The position numbers were made by a program, and so were the translations under genes. DNA of 64,000 nt from Takakia lepidozioides. Taxonomy: Eukaryota > Streptophyta > Takakiopsida > Takakiales > Takakiaceae. Below are positions 35,807 through 47,600 of the stretch, one piece after another. The stretch's first letter is position 1; every line of letters starts with the position of its first letter. The DNA lies in contig CM060734.1 in NCBI GenBank assembly GCA_030704615.1, forward strand, positions 37,154,042 to 37,218,041. The letters are read 5' to 3'. The notes beneath the pieces are model-generated. The model was not told the DNA's origin and made no database searches. It saw nothing but the letters and a program-made list of their open reading frames with translations.

Positions 35807-36270
35807 CTAGGAGTCCACTTGATTTTCCTCACACATTTTGCTATCTAGTGCTGACCAAAATTCACTTCTTTCAGCTAGGGTGTTTGGAGCATAAATGTTA
35901 ATAATTCCCAAGAAGGTTAAGGACACAAAGTTGGGCCCTACCTGGCACCCAAGATGTTTCTTTAGACATAAGAGGATGGAGGGAGGGGGGACAGAATAAT
36001 GGAAGTGCCGCCCCTTGTGCCAATGGAAGTAGGCTTGCAAAGTGCATGTTGCATTGGCCAAAGATGGTTTGTCAGTTGCTCTATCTTGGATTGATTCAGC
36101 TTGTGTTCCTGCAAGAGGGTCAGAAAATCCTGATTGAAGTCGAAAGGAGCCAACAGGTGAGCCGAAGCTTGATTCTCTTAATAGAGGATAGGTCCGACCC
36201 CAACCCTCTCATATTCCAAGATGCTATCTTAATCAACATATGGGGGGAAATATGAGTTGAGCTCCCATTT
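35807..36270 (-). mobile_element. LINE fragment, endonuclease domain
   Basis: On the minus strand the frame begins LIKIASWNMRGLGSDLSSIK, the start of the APE-type endonuclease of plant L1-like LINEs. It continues in other frames with GTRGGTSII and GIINIYAPN, both conserved in this domain. At least two frameshifts separate the parts. No RT follows, so this is a short truncated copy. Confidence 0.8.
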
Positions 36271-36849
36271 GATGGCTTAGTAATAGTGTAAGTAAATTTG
36301 GCCCGAAGGTCGTCCAGGAGCGGGGAGTTGATCCAAAGATAACCCCTCGGAGGTTTGGAAGTCTTTCTCTTGACCTCAATCATAACCAAGGTGGTAGGAC
36401 GTTGGTGGGACGGTTGGTATGGGTGTGTTGAGTTTCAGTTGTTTGTGTTTAGTGTAGTTGTAGAAATAACGCGAAGGCTAATTTTGTTTCTTGAAAAATC
36501 TAAAGAAAAGATATGTGTCGCGCACCTCACTTTGATAAACTCCACTTCAAGCCATAGTTACTCACTTTGGTACGCACGCCTAACTCCCAAACTAGCCACC
36601 GGGCCAACTTAGAGCTTCGGCTGCTCACCAAGGCATAATGGTCTCCCCTCACGTGACCCCCAACCACTCGGGCACGGTGAAAATTCTTATTGGTTGAAGG
36701 CAATCCAAACTAGCTTCCCACATTAGTTGCTTTTCCGCTCGCTCACTTGCTTCACTAGCTTTTGGTAACGGGCTTGCACCGTTATCGGGGTTATTACTCC
36801 ATATGTATATTTTTGTAGCCCATCCTCTCACTATATGATTACCATATCT

Positions 36850-36975
36850 CTAAATGACAACCCCTGGACTATAGAAACCGCCACACGGCGAGGCGCTATA
36901 GCTTTTACCAAGCTGAGCGAGGGCAAATCCCCGGGCATAGACCTTATTCCAGTGGAAATATTCTACAAAGCAAGA
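36850..36975 (+). mobile_element. Probable LINE reverse-transcriptase fragment
   Basis: LSEGKSPGIDLIPVEIF resembles the GKSPGxDGxPxEF box at the N-terminal edge of LINE reverse transcriptases. The match is short and embedded in non-coding sequence, so it may be a relic of the same element whose 3' end is at 38.5 kb. Confidence 0.5.
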
Positions 36976-38555
36976 CTACTTTGTGTATGTTGCTCCTCTG
37001 GCATTATGGAGTCATTAGAACATTGTCTAATGGCCAACTTCCATGTATCGGCAGTCGGCCAAGTTGGCATTAGATGACAAAAATGTCGACTTGCTTCCAT
37101 CCGTTAATTTTAGCCGGCGCCCAGATATCGGTTACCGGTGAGTGCAATACCTGGGAATTTGGCACCACAGTTCATGGCCGATATCGATAATCGTTTTTCA
37201 CTTCCCACGGAACTCACTCTTTGCCAAGTGACCAGCTCAATTGGTCAGCGCCTGCAGACCTATTGCCCCATTACTTTTGAACCCTATGCATATAAAAGCA
37301 ACCATCCATGCCACCAGTCGGCCATGCTCCACCGACGTCGGCAACCCGATCCACTGCTGCTGAAGGCTTCTCAGCTCGCATAACAGCTTTGGCCGGTTGG
37401 GACTTGGTCACTGGGAATCTTCCGCAGCTTTGGTTGAATTTTCTTACTCAACCACAATAACGAATTTATCCTACATGGTTGGGTTTTTTAAAGAACTCAG
37501 AACACTTTTTTATCTTCACAACTTCCTCCCTTCGAGGTAAGGTCCAAGGTTTATGTTTTAAAGTGGACAACCAAAGTTTCTTGCTCTCCCTGAGATTTGA
37601 ATGTTAACCAACAGATATGCAGCTCTATCCAATTACGGTTTTTTGATGTCTCAGGGAACATGAACCCCTCACCCCCTTTGGAGTTGCAACATTACTCTGG
37701 TAACTTCGTCTCGTTTCTTTCCGCTCATACTGTTAAGATGGGTTACAATCTACTCATGCCCGTTCAAAGCTGGATCGAAAATGGACTATCAAATGGACCT
37801 TGCTCTCTGGCCATCCCATCTCTTGGAAATCAGTTTGGGCAGATTTAATATTTTTAGTAAAAAGTTCCACCTCAAATATGCTAAAATTGTTTTATTAGAA
37901 ATTTTAGTATTTAATTCTGAAAAATAGAGAATTATTTTTTATTTATAATAATTAGATATTTTTGAATTTTTTCCATATATCACTTGGCACCTCTAGATTA
38001 TGGGTTTTTACACCTTTTCAGTAATGATGATATCCCAAAAGCCTCTAAATGACAGTAGGGAAAATAAGCCGTTTGGGCCCAGTGTTTAGTATAAATTAGT
38101 CCATACCTCTCATTCCTTGATGTTTTTAGTCCATATAAAAGTACATTTGGGTAGCTTTCAAAAATTGCATCCCTACTGTGTTTTCTTTTTTGCTATTACT
38201 CAGGTGTATATGATGTTTTTTTTAGTCCATATGGTTTTTCATGTGTAACACTGCAGTCCATAAGATTCAACTTTAAGAGTCCATAGCTCTTTCATAGATG
38301 ATCTTTTTTACAATAAAAAAATTGGAGTACGTCTCTACTGTAGTTATAAATCTTAAACCGTATAAACTTGTATGAAATATCGAGTTGTGATTTTACTATA
38401 AAAGGTACCATGAATGGAGGTCACTGCAGAAACTGCCATATTACGCAGTTTTTGGTCCACCGTAGCCTGCAACACCCCTTTCTTTGGAAGCTTGTCAACA
38501 AATTTTTGCCAGTGGGAGCCTTGTTTATTGAGTCTCATTTCCTTGTTCTACTTGT
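36976..38555. other. Intergenic, AT-rich, no gene
   Basis: The region between two LINE relics. The part at 37850-38350 is strongly AT-rich and has several TAGTCCAT-like words. No coding frame with a known domain was seen. Confidence 0.4.
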
Positions 38556-38880
38556 AATTCTCAGGCGCTGGAATCCATTGATCATTGCTTTGTGGATTGC
38601 CCCTTCGCTGCTGCGGCTTGGAACCATGTTGTCTCTTTGTACTCTAGCGCTCAAATACTGAATGTTGTTTCTCTACTTGTGTCTTGCTGCTGAACATTAA
38701 AGACAAGGCTATTTGGTGTTCCTTCCCTGTTTGGGATTCCCTAAGAGGCCTGATGCTTTGGCACATTTGGGAAAATGAGATGTGCACTTGTTTTCCATAA
38801 TGATAGGCCTTGCATGTATAGATTGCTCTTCAGGGTTCACTCAGATATGTTATCTGAGGCTCGTAAAGCGTGGTCTGTGC
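38556..38880 (+). mobile_element. LINE 3' end, zf-RVT-like relic
   Basis: One frame reads ESIDHCFVDCPFAAAAWNHV, typical of the zinc-binding zf-RVT module at the C-terminus of plant LINE polyproteins. It is followed by LRGLMLWHIWEN, then a frameshift into ALVFHNDRPC. Interrupted and inactive. Confidence 0.7.
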
Positions 38881-39878
38881 TGTCCACAGCTCTTCCTAGA
38901 TGCGGTTCTCGAAGGCAAGCCGAGTCGCTCTCGGCCTTCGATGGCTCTTGGGAAAAAAGAGGGGTTTTTTGCAGGAGGGTTAACGATTCCAGAGTCGAAT
39001 GTAAGGACCCCCTCCCTGCATGCTGGGCACTCCCTTAGTGCCCGACAATCCTCCCTGAAGACAGATGAAGCTGAAATCAACTGGCGCCACTGCCGTAGTT
39101 TCAGAAAAGGAAAAGCTAGTCTAAGAGCTCAACTTTACTTCAAGCATTCTAAGAGTCCAAAAGAGATAGCCTACTATCCTTCATAGCTTCTTGATATCCC
39201 CTTCTCTCTATTCTCTCTCCATTCTCTATAATCTTCTTTTGTCTAGATTCTCATCATTGTAGTTCAAGTGACGCCTTCTTCTCTTCGTTCGGAGCAGTGT
39301 CTCATTTATCAGCCTCTATGGCTTTTGTAAGGTTATTTTTTCCTTAGGTCTTATCAATAAATTTCACAGGGCTACCTCCCTTTTCTGTTTTTTTTTTTTT
39401 TTAATCCGTCACAGCTATGGTTCACTATTGTTTAACTCATCTTCGCTACCCTGCAGGAGGCTCTACCTCCTTCCTTCACCTCCTCATTCGCCACATACGG
39501 CTCCCCCTCCATGTCCCATGCTATCATTCTGCTCACTTCAGGGTCTACTGTCTTCAGTTACTGACTATTCTGGTCGCTCCGGCCATGGCTAGGTATCTAG
39601 TTTGCTCTAGGTCATATAGTTTCCTTTCTCATGAGAATATTGTTCGAGTTATCCAGCACGGTCCACCGTGAGCACATGCCTTATGGCGGCCTTCGGGCAC
39701 ACAAGGGTTTTAATTTTTTTCCCTTCAATAATCCGAACAAGGTTACAAAGGGCTTTCTCCCATTTTTCCTAGAAAAAAGCAAAAAAAAGAAAAACATGGT
39801 GAATTAAGGTAGCTATTGGTGTATTGATTCAAAATAATACTTTGTTGCTAGAAATAGAAAATCAAAGGTGGGACTCAA
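38881..39878. other. Intergenic, nothing recognised
   Basis: Contains a T-run near 39390 and an AAACCTTG-type stretch. Possibly the LINE 3' tail and flank. No gene was seen. Confidence 0.35.
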
Positions 39879-39940
39879 CTTTTGTAGCTCAATTGGTTGC
39901 GACCGATATTGGGTTCAAATCCTGTTATCCGGTTGTGTGT
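39879..39940 (+). repeat. tRNA-like SINE relic
   Basis: TAGCTCAATTGGTT resembles a Pol III box A, and GGGTTCAAATCC about 25 bp later matches box B. The spacing is too short for an intact tRNA and no cloverleaf forms by eye, so it is best read as a tRNA-derived SINE fragment. Confidence 0.45.
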
Positions 39941-40727
39941 GGTATTATATGCTCTGTGGCCCAGATACTTTTCCATGGATTTGTAAGCAGTCTCTCCCAA
40001 GTGTTTCCCTCTAAGAAAATGAGAAAAAACATGTGGAGGAAATAATATGAAACCATGAGAGTGACTAACCAAAATATCCACTGGAATGATCGGTTTTGTC
40101 TAACAGTTTGATCGGATCGTGTGTTCTTTGATTCCTGCTCTGTAACACTTTCTCGGAAGAAGCTTTTCCAGCGGCTAGAAGGAGGAAAAGAGCCAAGGAG
40201 AAAGACAAGCACTAAATTGGCGATGGGCCGGCTCCATGTGGGGTCCCGCCGCGCGGGTACCCTGCTTGGAAATTATTTTGCCTTGTTGGGCGACAAACAC
40301 TGGTCACCTTCCAATTTTAATGTAAAAATTGGTGAAAAGCTAGGATGCAGTATTATATTTTTGCACAAACTAAATGGGGATTGTTTTTTTTTTTGGGGGG
40401 GGGAAGGGAGGAAGCCCTTGAGAGCTTTACTAAAATTATGAAGGGGAAAAAAAATAAAACCCTTACATGCCCGAAGGCTGTCGCCTATGAGGCCTAAACA
40501 CACGAAGGACACTGTCGGAGATATCAGTAGAGAAGAAACCAAGAGACTATAATCCCGTGTAGATACTAGATACGCGTAAGCAGTATGTATTTAATATTCA
40601 AATTAAAAAATTCTTATACAAGCATCGATAAATATCTTGTGGGACAAACTGGGATATTTAGTACTTTTTCTGCAAAGGGATTTTTTTTAAATTTTTAAAT
40701 TTCTAGGGAAACACCAGCCCCGACAAA
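39941..40727. other. Intergenic, no gene
   Basis: It holds a T/G homopolymer run near 40385-40405 and AT-rich sequence. No domain was found in any frame. Confidence 0.35.
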
Positions 40728-40970
40728 GCTCTCAGTTTTGAATAATTGGGTCGTGTGGGCCAGGCAGGGCACGGATGTACAAACGCGGGGTCGCCCCCGC
40801 CTCCCCCCATGACTACCCAACGGGTTTGCTCGGGACTTAGAAAAAATTCCAGGAAAACTCGCCCATTAAAAAGACCGTCATTAATGCAACGCTATCCAGA
40901 GTTGAACCCGCAACCTCAAAAATATTAATCTACCACCACACTACCCACTATTTGCTATTTTTTTATCTTT
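40728..40970. mobile_element. Partial MITE-like element with inverted SINE module
   Basis: GCTCTCAGTTTTGAATAATTG at 40728 resembles the element end at 42899 (GCCTCTCATTTTTGAATAAT). It is followed by a shared GC-rich segment (GGCAGGGCACGGA type). A tRNA-like module occurs in reverse orientation: box B as GTTGAACCCGC at 40901, and the complement of GGGTAGTGTGGTGGT at about 40932-40948. No matching second end was found, so the element is incomplete. Confidence 0.5.
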
Positions 40971-41467
40971 TAACCTAGAAAACAACCGCAGTCAGCCCCA
41001 ACGTGGCCTAGGAGGGTGGACCCACCTTCATGTCAAGTCCTGCAGACCCTATCTTGCGACAGACCCTCGCAGCATACCCTTACCTCGCGGACTAAATTCA
41101 GCAACAATGCATCCACGAGATGTTAATTCAGACACTCCATTTACCATCTGGAAGTCCCAATGCAGCCATGGTTGGCCTAATCTGAGTTGACGTCAAGATA
41201 CTAACTCTATTTGGTAGACGTAACAAAGTGGATTAAGATATGTTAGTTTTCAGGTAGCTGTGCACATGTGTCCGAAGGTAATAATGCTAGGAACTGAACA
41301 TTGTGTGTATAAATCTCTTCGGAATCGGGAACTAAAAAACTTAAGGCTTGGATTGGGGATATGAGAGATGAATGATGTCGGTCTGTATAGTTGAAAGCTG
41401 GTCTATATTACACAAGGTATCGCGTGTATATTTGGATCGATCAGCTCCTTGAGAACTCTAATGTCTC

Positions 41468-41499
<32 letters not shown>

Positions 41500-42073
41500 T
41501 CTATGAAGTTGAACGACACAAGCTCCAAGGGAGAGGGAGTCAAAGGAGAGAATGGAATTAGACATTGGTGCAAAGACCGTGCAGGCGCTTGTTGTCCTTT
41601 TTGCAATTCCTTTTGGGTGCAAACTGCAAAGAATCATAATGTGCACAAAAGCTTCAAACTTCACCATGCCAAACAACTTTCGCTCATATTCACACATTGA
41701 TCAACAAACTACTGCTAAAAATGTGCATTCAGGTCCTTACAACGTCTGTATGCGCCGTTGTCGTTGTCCAGTTTATAGCACGCCCGGTTTTGATCTCTGG
41801 ATGTCGGTAACTTTTAATCTTTTCTTCTTTTTGGAAAAGGTGACCCAAGTCAGTGCTGCACTTTTTACCCTTTGTCCCTTTCCCTTAGAAATACTACGGG
41901 GCAATAGCCTTTATACTTTATACCACCCCTGACCTTTTTTCCCAATGCAGCTAACACTAAGTGACTAAAGCACATTATTTTTTTTCTGGAATCTTTTTTA
42001 TAACATCTCATGACTCAAAACAACGTTTTGAAAATATTACATTGATTTCCCCATTGGCCCAATTGTAGGCCCG
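40971..42073. other. Intergenic with (AG)n microsatellite
   Basis: An AG dinucleotide run lies at 41472-41499. No convincing gene is present; the small frames around the run have no known domain. Confidence 0.5.
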
Positions 42074-42474
42074 GCCTCTCATTGTAGATTAATAGCTTGT
42101 TGAATGCATCCTGGGGCCATACATGGTGGGGCCATGAAAAGGAGAGGGTCACCCCACCAGGCCCATGGGTTTTCAGCATGAAGGGTCTCCTCATGCCCCA
42201 CCGCGCAAGAGGGGCCTAGGGCCTCTCCTTATGCCACCTATCCCAAGGTGTAGTAGTACGCTATTCCAAGGTCCAAATGTAGAATAAAGTAACGTAAAGA
42301 ACTGCCCCAGAATTGCGTTGTATATATTTAGGCGCCTTACATGGCGCAATCTCCATTCTGACAAACTGTGATCTTACGTTTCCGTCTGCGGCAAAACAGG
42401 AATGGTCTTACGAATTTGTACAGCCACAGTTCAATTTTTTATTTTTTTTAATTGAATTCTCGGTTTTGTACGCA

Positions 42475-42587
42475 GGAGAAGGGCCCACGTGTCGAGCCTT
42501 CCGCCATTTTCGGGACTTAGGCCTCGGGCTACCGCCCTTGTCTACGGCCCTCACATGGCGGAAGGTCCTCCACTCAGGCCCTTCTCC
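42475..42587. repeat. 113-bp foldback structure
   Basis: GGAGAAGGGCC (42475-42485) pairs with GGCCCTTCTCC (42577-42587). The inner CCTTCCGCCAT (42497-42507) pairs with ATGGCGGAAGG (42555-42565). The paired arms suggest a transcript hairpin or a nested foldback element. Confidence 0.75.
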
Positions 42588-42619
42588 TATACAAAAGTTT
42601 GATGGGTGGAAAGAAAGTG

Positions 42620-42690
42620 GCAGGTATCATAGTGGTTAGGTGCAATCCATGTAAGTAAGGTGGCCCATGATTCAAATCTTACAACTAAAA
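42620..42690 (+). repeat. SINE-like module with box A and box B
   Basis: ATAGTGGTTAGGTGC (box A-like) and GATTCAAATC (box B-like) are about 40 bp apart. The same order is seen at 54525-54600 and, inverted, at 40901-40948. Confidence 0.5.
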
Positions 42691-42898
42691 TTTCTTGAAG
42701 TTGGAAAAACTCATAAATTCTCAAAAAAAAAATCGAAGTCTTGGATAAGGTAGTGTATCGTTTCTAGGTCTGCCATGATAAGTAGTGGAAGATCCTAGGG
42801 TGTAGACGTGGGCCATGGTGGGGTGGTCCTTTGTTTGGACGTGGCGACCTCATGCCTTTAGGACGCTATTAATCTAAAATGAGAGGCGTTGTCGGGGT

Positions 42899-43020
42899 GC
42901 CTCTCATTTTTGAATAATTGGGTCTTTAAGTCTCATGTGTGGGACAGGCAGCGGCCCCAGGCACGGACGAGGGGTGGATTCGGGTGGCCCTGCCGCACCG
43001 GCTGCCTCCCCACATCCTTC
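42899..43020 (+). mobile_element. End of a second MITE-like copy
   Basis: GCCTCTCATTTTTGAATAAT begins 11 bp after the previous element's right end. The two ends therefore form a 12-bp-stem palindrome around 42888-42898. The next 100 bp share words with the copy at 40.73 kb. The far end was not found. Confidence 0.5.
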
Positions 43021-43146
43021 ACTCGGAAGAGCATGTGGGACAAGTTGGTGGCAATGAAGGCAGTCTCCGTGACCTTGCAATGCCTGAGGGGCTTGCCGCC
43101 GAAATGACTATGAAATTGCAAATTCCAGTGCAAGGAGCATTTGAAT

Positions 43147-43605
43147 TTACGTGTTTATGTCCGCCGTAGCAGCCTTGAGAAGACTGCGATCCGCCGTACC
43201 CGCCACCTTCAGCACAACACACTCCCACGGCATAATGCCAACTAGTTCGTCGGGGTGTACTTGGGCTATGTGCTCTATCCATGCGGCAAGCCGATGGTTC
43301 CCGTCCCATACGAAGAACTTTTTTCCGGACAAGTGATGGAAAAGAGGATCATTAACAATCAATTTCTCGAACTCACCGTTTCGGGTTTGCCAATGGGGGC
43401 CCCACTTTGCGAAATCGTCGGAAGTGTATACACAAGAAGCTCCGTGATCGTTCTCAATGGAGACATAAAAAGAGGGGGGATTGAAAATGCATGAGCGGTG
43501 AGCATGAGCGGAGTATTCCGAACCTTGCCCGAACCTACACAAAACCAGAATTATAGAACCAAAAACGCAGGTCCCGACATCCCCGCGCACCGACTTCCCA
43601 TACAT
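43147..43605 (-). pseudogene. Fragment of a protein with a DGNHRL motif
   Basis: The frame encodes WGPHWQTRNGEFEKLI, FFVWDGNHRLAAWIEHI and a C-terminal LLKAATADINT. The DGNHRLxAW core is reminiscent of the ParB/sulfiredoxin-type DGHHR motif. From memory, it also occurs in multi-copy bryophyte and lycophyte hypothetical proteins. The first 30 residues are hydrophobic and unlike the rest, and no convincing start codon or upstream exon was found. Frames beyond the stop look unrelated. It is therefore probably a gene fragment. A nearby minus-strand SWIM fragment (44.3-44.7 kb) may come from the same ancestral gene. Function unknown. Confidence 0.5.
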
Positions 43606-43684
43606 AACATGGACAATTTGGTTTTGTAAAAGCGCACGGAAATTGGGGTTTCAACGCCTATAGCCGTGCCCCGAGTTTTGCCGT

Positions 43685-43775
43685 TATAGTCGGCACCGAC
43701 TACAACACAGCAGGCCAATGTGGGGTAAAACGCCCCGTGCAAAGCTTGCGGGTGTTGTAATCGCCAACGACTATA
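43685..43775. mobile_element. Small inverted-repeat element (TATAGTCGG ends)
   Basis: TATAGTCGGCACCGACTACA (43685) is mirrored at the right by sequence ending CGACTATA (43775), with 18 of 23 positions matching. The left end itself contains the palindrome AGTCGGCACCGACT. A related word TATAGTCGGTGCCGAC occurs at 43953, suggesting a second copy. Confidence 0.55.
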
Positions 43776-43805
43776 GAAAGCATACGAAATTAGGAGGGTA
43801 ATCAT

Positions 43806-44315
43806 CGTCGAATTAATTCAAATACAATGTGGCAAATAAAACTTGGTTACTATTAGAGACGACACCGAGTAGGTGACACGCGTTGGGTGAACGAATTGAA
43901 GAAGCATATGAGGAATGTAGATGAGCGAAGGTACTGCGTTCCAGGCTCAAAGTATAGTCGGTGCCGACTTCATGCACTTAAGTTAAATGAGGCAACTGAG
44001 TGGAGTCTCTGTTTAAAAGTCCATAGAGCGCATTGCCTACCCATGGCTGTTGGTTTTGGAGGAGATCAGAAAGCACTCAAAGAACGAGTTTGGGTTGCTT
44101 TGGCCATTGCACCATCATGTCAAGATCATGGAAGTTGTTGAAGCATCGTAGAAGAGAAAATTGTAATCCGCAATATTGAAATCCGGGCACATCATTGGAT
44201 GATACCAAACAGTTTACGTGGCATAGAAAAGCCTAGTGTCTACTCAGTGATAATTGGGGCCTCATTAAGTACTAAATGTGATGACACCAAGGTCGGCCAC
44301 GATAGACAGCCGTCA
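43806..44315. other. Spacer between two gene fragments
   Basis: It contains the extra TATAGTCGGTGCCGAC copy at 43953. An open frame at 43887-44141 (+) shows no known domain. Confidence 0.35.
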
Positions 44316-44690
44316 CTATGGTAACGAAGGACAAGGGTGGCGAACTAACATTGCCTTCACCTCAATTATGGAGAGATTAGGGTGGTTGATGTCCTCCGAG
44401 TCTTCCCGCATTTTCAATCGGCGCAACAAAATATAGTATATGTGCTTGCAGTGGGTGTATGCGGATTTAGCCCTCTTCATTTTTCCAAAGTCAGGGCAAG
44501 TGCATTCCGGACTTCTAGAGATGCACACATTGTAGACCTCCCCTGCTTTGGCCGATCCCGGTGTGCAAAGTGTGTACACACGACCAATTCCAGGACGGGG
44601 AACATCTTTGAACGATTGTACAATTGCCTGCAAAGATTGTCCGAGCTCCATCTTTTTACGGGCTTGTGCACTCAATGGCTTTCGTCGATA
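44316..44690 (-). pseudogene. SWIM-type zinc-finger protein fragment
   Basis: The frame reads SAQARKKMELGQSLQAIVQS, then ECTCPDF followed 12 residues later by HCKHIYYIL. This fits the SWIM consensus CxCx(n)CxH, a zinc-binding fold for DNA or protein contacts found in transposase-derived and plant regulatory proteins. No start is evident: the frame can be followed a little upstream (KALSAQ-like) before it decays. No catalytic domain is nearby. It is most likely a fragment of a multi-copy, perhaps transposon-derived, gene. The closeness and shared strand with the DGNHRL fragment suggest common origin, but that is inference. Confidence 0.6.
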
Positions 44691-44699
44691 TATTTTACC

Positions 44700-47600
44700 T
44701 CATCTCTTGGTTGCATATGTGTCTGGATCTAGGTGATTGGTATCCTCCGCAACAGTGTCCCCCTCTCCCTCCAGAGACTCTACCCATCGACTCGCCCTGA
44801 TGGTCTCGATAGCCAGTTCCTGTCAGACTACACTGGCTCAGTTTGGACTCCAATTTCGACTGACTGCTTGTCATATTATACTTCACCCTATACACATAAG
44901 TATATATTCATAGCAAATGGACATAGAATGGGTTAGCCACTTGCCATATATACATGTGGGTACAATTATTTTGGAATTTGGATGAAATCTCATGAAGCTA
45001 TGGACTTTTGCAGGGAATATGGATTGTCACAGTCCCTCTATTGTCCCAAATGCCATCTGAAAAACCTATTTGTGCAAACCAATTCATTGTATGGAATTTA
45101 CAACTAGATACACAATGTTTGAATAGACACAAATATAAATTTGTGAACAATTCCATCCATCCATCAAGAGACTATGGACTTTTTTATACCAAAAAATTAA
45201 CCCCCAAAATGACGATTTGTCCATAGCATTTTGAAAAATTCATATTTCGGTGGAGATCTTTGCTAAGAATATATTATTGTTATTTTCTATTGTTATATGG
45301 ATAAATTTCATAAACTACAAGATAATAATAAATAAATATTATTTAAAAAAGAAAAATATTTTAAAAATATACAATAAAAATATCTCAAATATTTGGGATG
45401 AGACCATTTATTAAATATGATTAATATACCATTACCTATGAAGATAAAAATATATTTGAACAAATATATTTCATTAAAATTTAATTAATTTTTTCTCATG
45501 GACTTTCAGTGGAGGGCACATATGCCGCTTTTGACCCAGTGTAGTCTGCACTTACCCTCCAGCTCTCTTTGGCCCGCTTCTCTTCGATGGATTGTGAGCA
45601 AGGAGATACAAATAACCTGAACTCCAAGGTTGGCTCGAAGGCATGGCAGACCATCTGGCATGCTTGGTGTAAAGTACGCCCCTTACTCTCTCAAACTAGT
45701 CCCTCTTGCTTTGATTAGGTTCTAAGACAGCCGCTTTTTTGGGGACCATAACAGAGATGTTGATTATTTCATTCATTGTGGCAAACAATGGGCGCAGTGG
45801 GAGGCAGCAGGCCTCTCTAATCTTCTGTTTGGGACGAACCCTCTGGGTCGCTAACTTGGCGGATTTGGCCGAGACATGGAAGTTGGCCCTAAGTGCGTTG
45901 TACTCATGCCCCCGCCAATATTTTATTTACACTCCAAATATTAGTCACAATGAACATGTGAATATTTCAGCCTAAATCCTAAACCTGTTTCCCTTTTCTC
46001 CATTGTGCGGACCTGATCTGAGCCTTCTATGGACTTCTTCTTCCCTGAATTTCTTGCATCCTTGTGCATATTTCATATATACACTGTACAAGGATTAGCA
46101 ATGAATTCGCTCCGGCATGGTAAAACATACAATTTAAACTGATCCATCCAAACATAATTATACGTTTACTATTAGTAATGGCTCCGTCGTGAATCGCTAA
46201 CATCCAGTTTCAATGTCATTCCTCATTTTGTCAAGCGAGGTATACAGGGATTTCACCATTTCCACATTGCTGAGGCCTAGAGGGCCGACCTGTGACATAC
46301 AGACAAGTTCAATATCAGCATATGGATGTCCCGACAAAAAGCCCAGTAGCCTTAAACTCGGGCTTGCAATATTACTTGTTAAAGGTCATCTTGTAAGAGC
46401 TTTGTAGCTCGTCCAATCAAACAAAGGCAAGTTTACTGCAGCTAAAGTTTGCTATCCTCATCGAAGTCGAACCTCACTTGATATAGAAGAAGATTAGCTG
46501 GCGACACAAATGTTGTGGTCGAGTAGTGTTAAGCACTTGCCGAGGTCTAGAAAAAAAGTTCTCATGTGTGATGAACTTTCACCACTAAATCAAATGGAGG
46601 CGGTGGGTCGAAGAAACACGGAAAAATTCAGACCAGGGAAATTCCCATTTGACATTCCTCTTCTCAAAAGGACTTGTTCGACTGACCCGAGCAGGCAAAC
46701 AAGATCACAGTTTTCAATGTAACAACAGTTGAAAACATGAAATTGAAGAGTAGAAATGTTTTAACAATAAAGGAAGGATCAATTACTTGGTACCTTTGTG
46801 CTCAACTGCTTGGCACAGAGATTAGTTGAGAAGTCATCATAGAGTTCCATTCGCTTATAGAAGATTTGCCACCTCTCTATCAAAGTCTGCACAGCCACTA
46901 ATCAACTAGGCCTCCAATGTTTTCACGCCCTCCTAATCCTAAAGATCTTGTGCCTTCCTAAATAATACAAGCAGTTTTTTGATATTAGTGGTAAGGTGTG
47001 CACAAACTATTTCCAAAAATCTGAAGTATCTTCTGAGATCTCATCTGTGCTGAAGGACTATGAGAACTCACCCGCATTTCCTGAATGTATGATAGCTTTC
47101 CTTGCCGGTCAAACTGTCCAAACTTCCTTCCCTAGTGTACAACCCACACATTTGTTAAAAACTAACCAAAGTACAAGAACTCAAGCTCGATTTTTTCCCT
47201 ATCATTTTCTTCTTTATTTCATTTCATTATATTCCCTACGTAGTGTTCGCTTAAATAGCTTAGTATTTTTTTGTGACTCTTGGTCGTAAAGTTCTTGGTC
47301 CCCATATACATGAACATGATTGTCTTAATTTCTAGTTTTGATGAAAGTGTAATTTGTCAAATCCAATCACATTCTCAATCCTGACAAAGTTCTTGCTTCG
47401 CAGAGACTAAATGTATGTACAAAGATCGGTTTTTAATGAAAATCTGAAAATACTTTACTAGTGTCGCACCCACCAGCTTAAGTAGAGATTTGTAATCAGC
47501 TTGGAGACGTCCAATTTCTATGGTCACTATGTTGGAGTCAAAGAAGGCTTCTGGTCCTTCTGCGGGGAAAGATACGCACACGATAGGACATGCCTTCCTT

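Larger units (their letters stand above)
42074..42887. mobile_element. Non-autonomous DNA transposon with about 22-bp terminal inverted repeats
   Basis: The left end GCCTCTCATTGTAGATTAAT (42074) and the inverted right end (GCCTCTCATTTTAGATTAAT read from 42887 leftwards) match at all but one position over 22 bp. The 814-bp interior is GC-rich and non-coding. It contains a foldback (42475-42587) and a tRNA-like module. The related element at 54.3 kb has a near-perfect 9-bp target duplication, pointing to a Mutator-like origin. Here the flanks do not give a clear duplication. Confidence 0.7.

Noticed and set aside
39879-39940. Intact tRNA gene
   Set aside because: Box A and box B are too close and no acceptor stem or anticodon arm can be folded. 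Kept only as a SINE relic.
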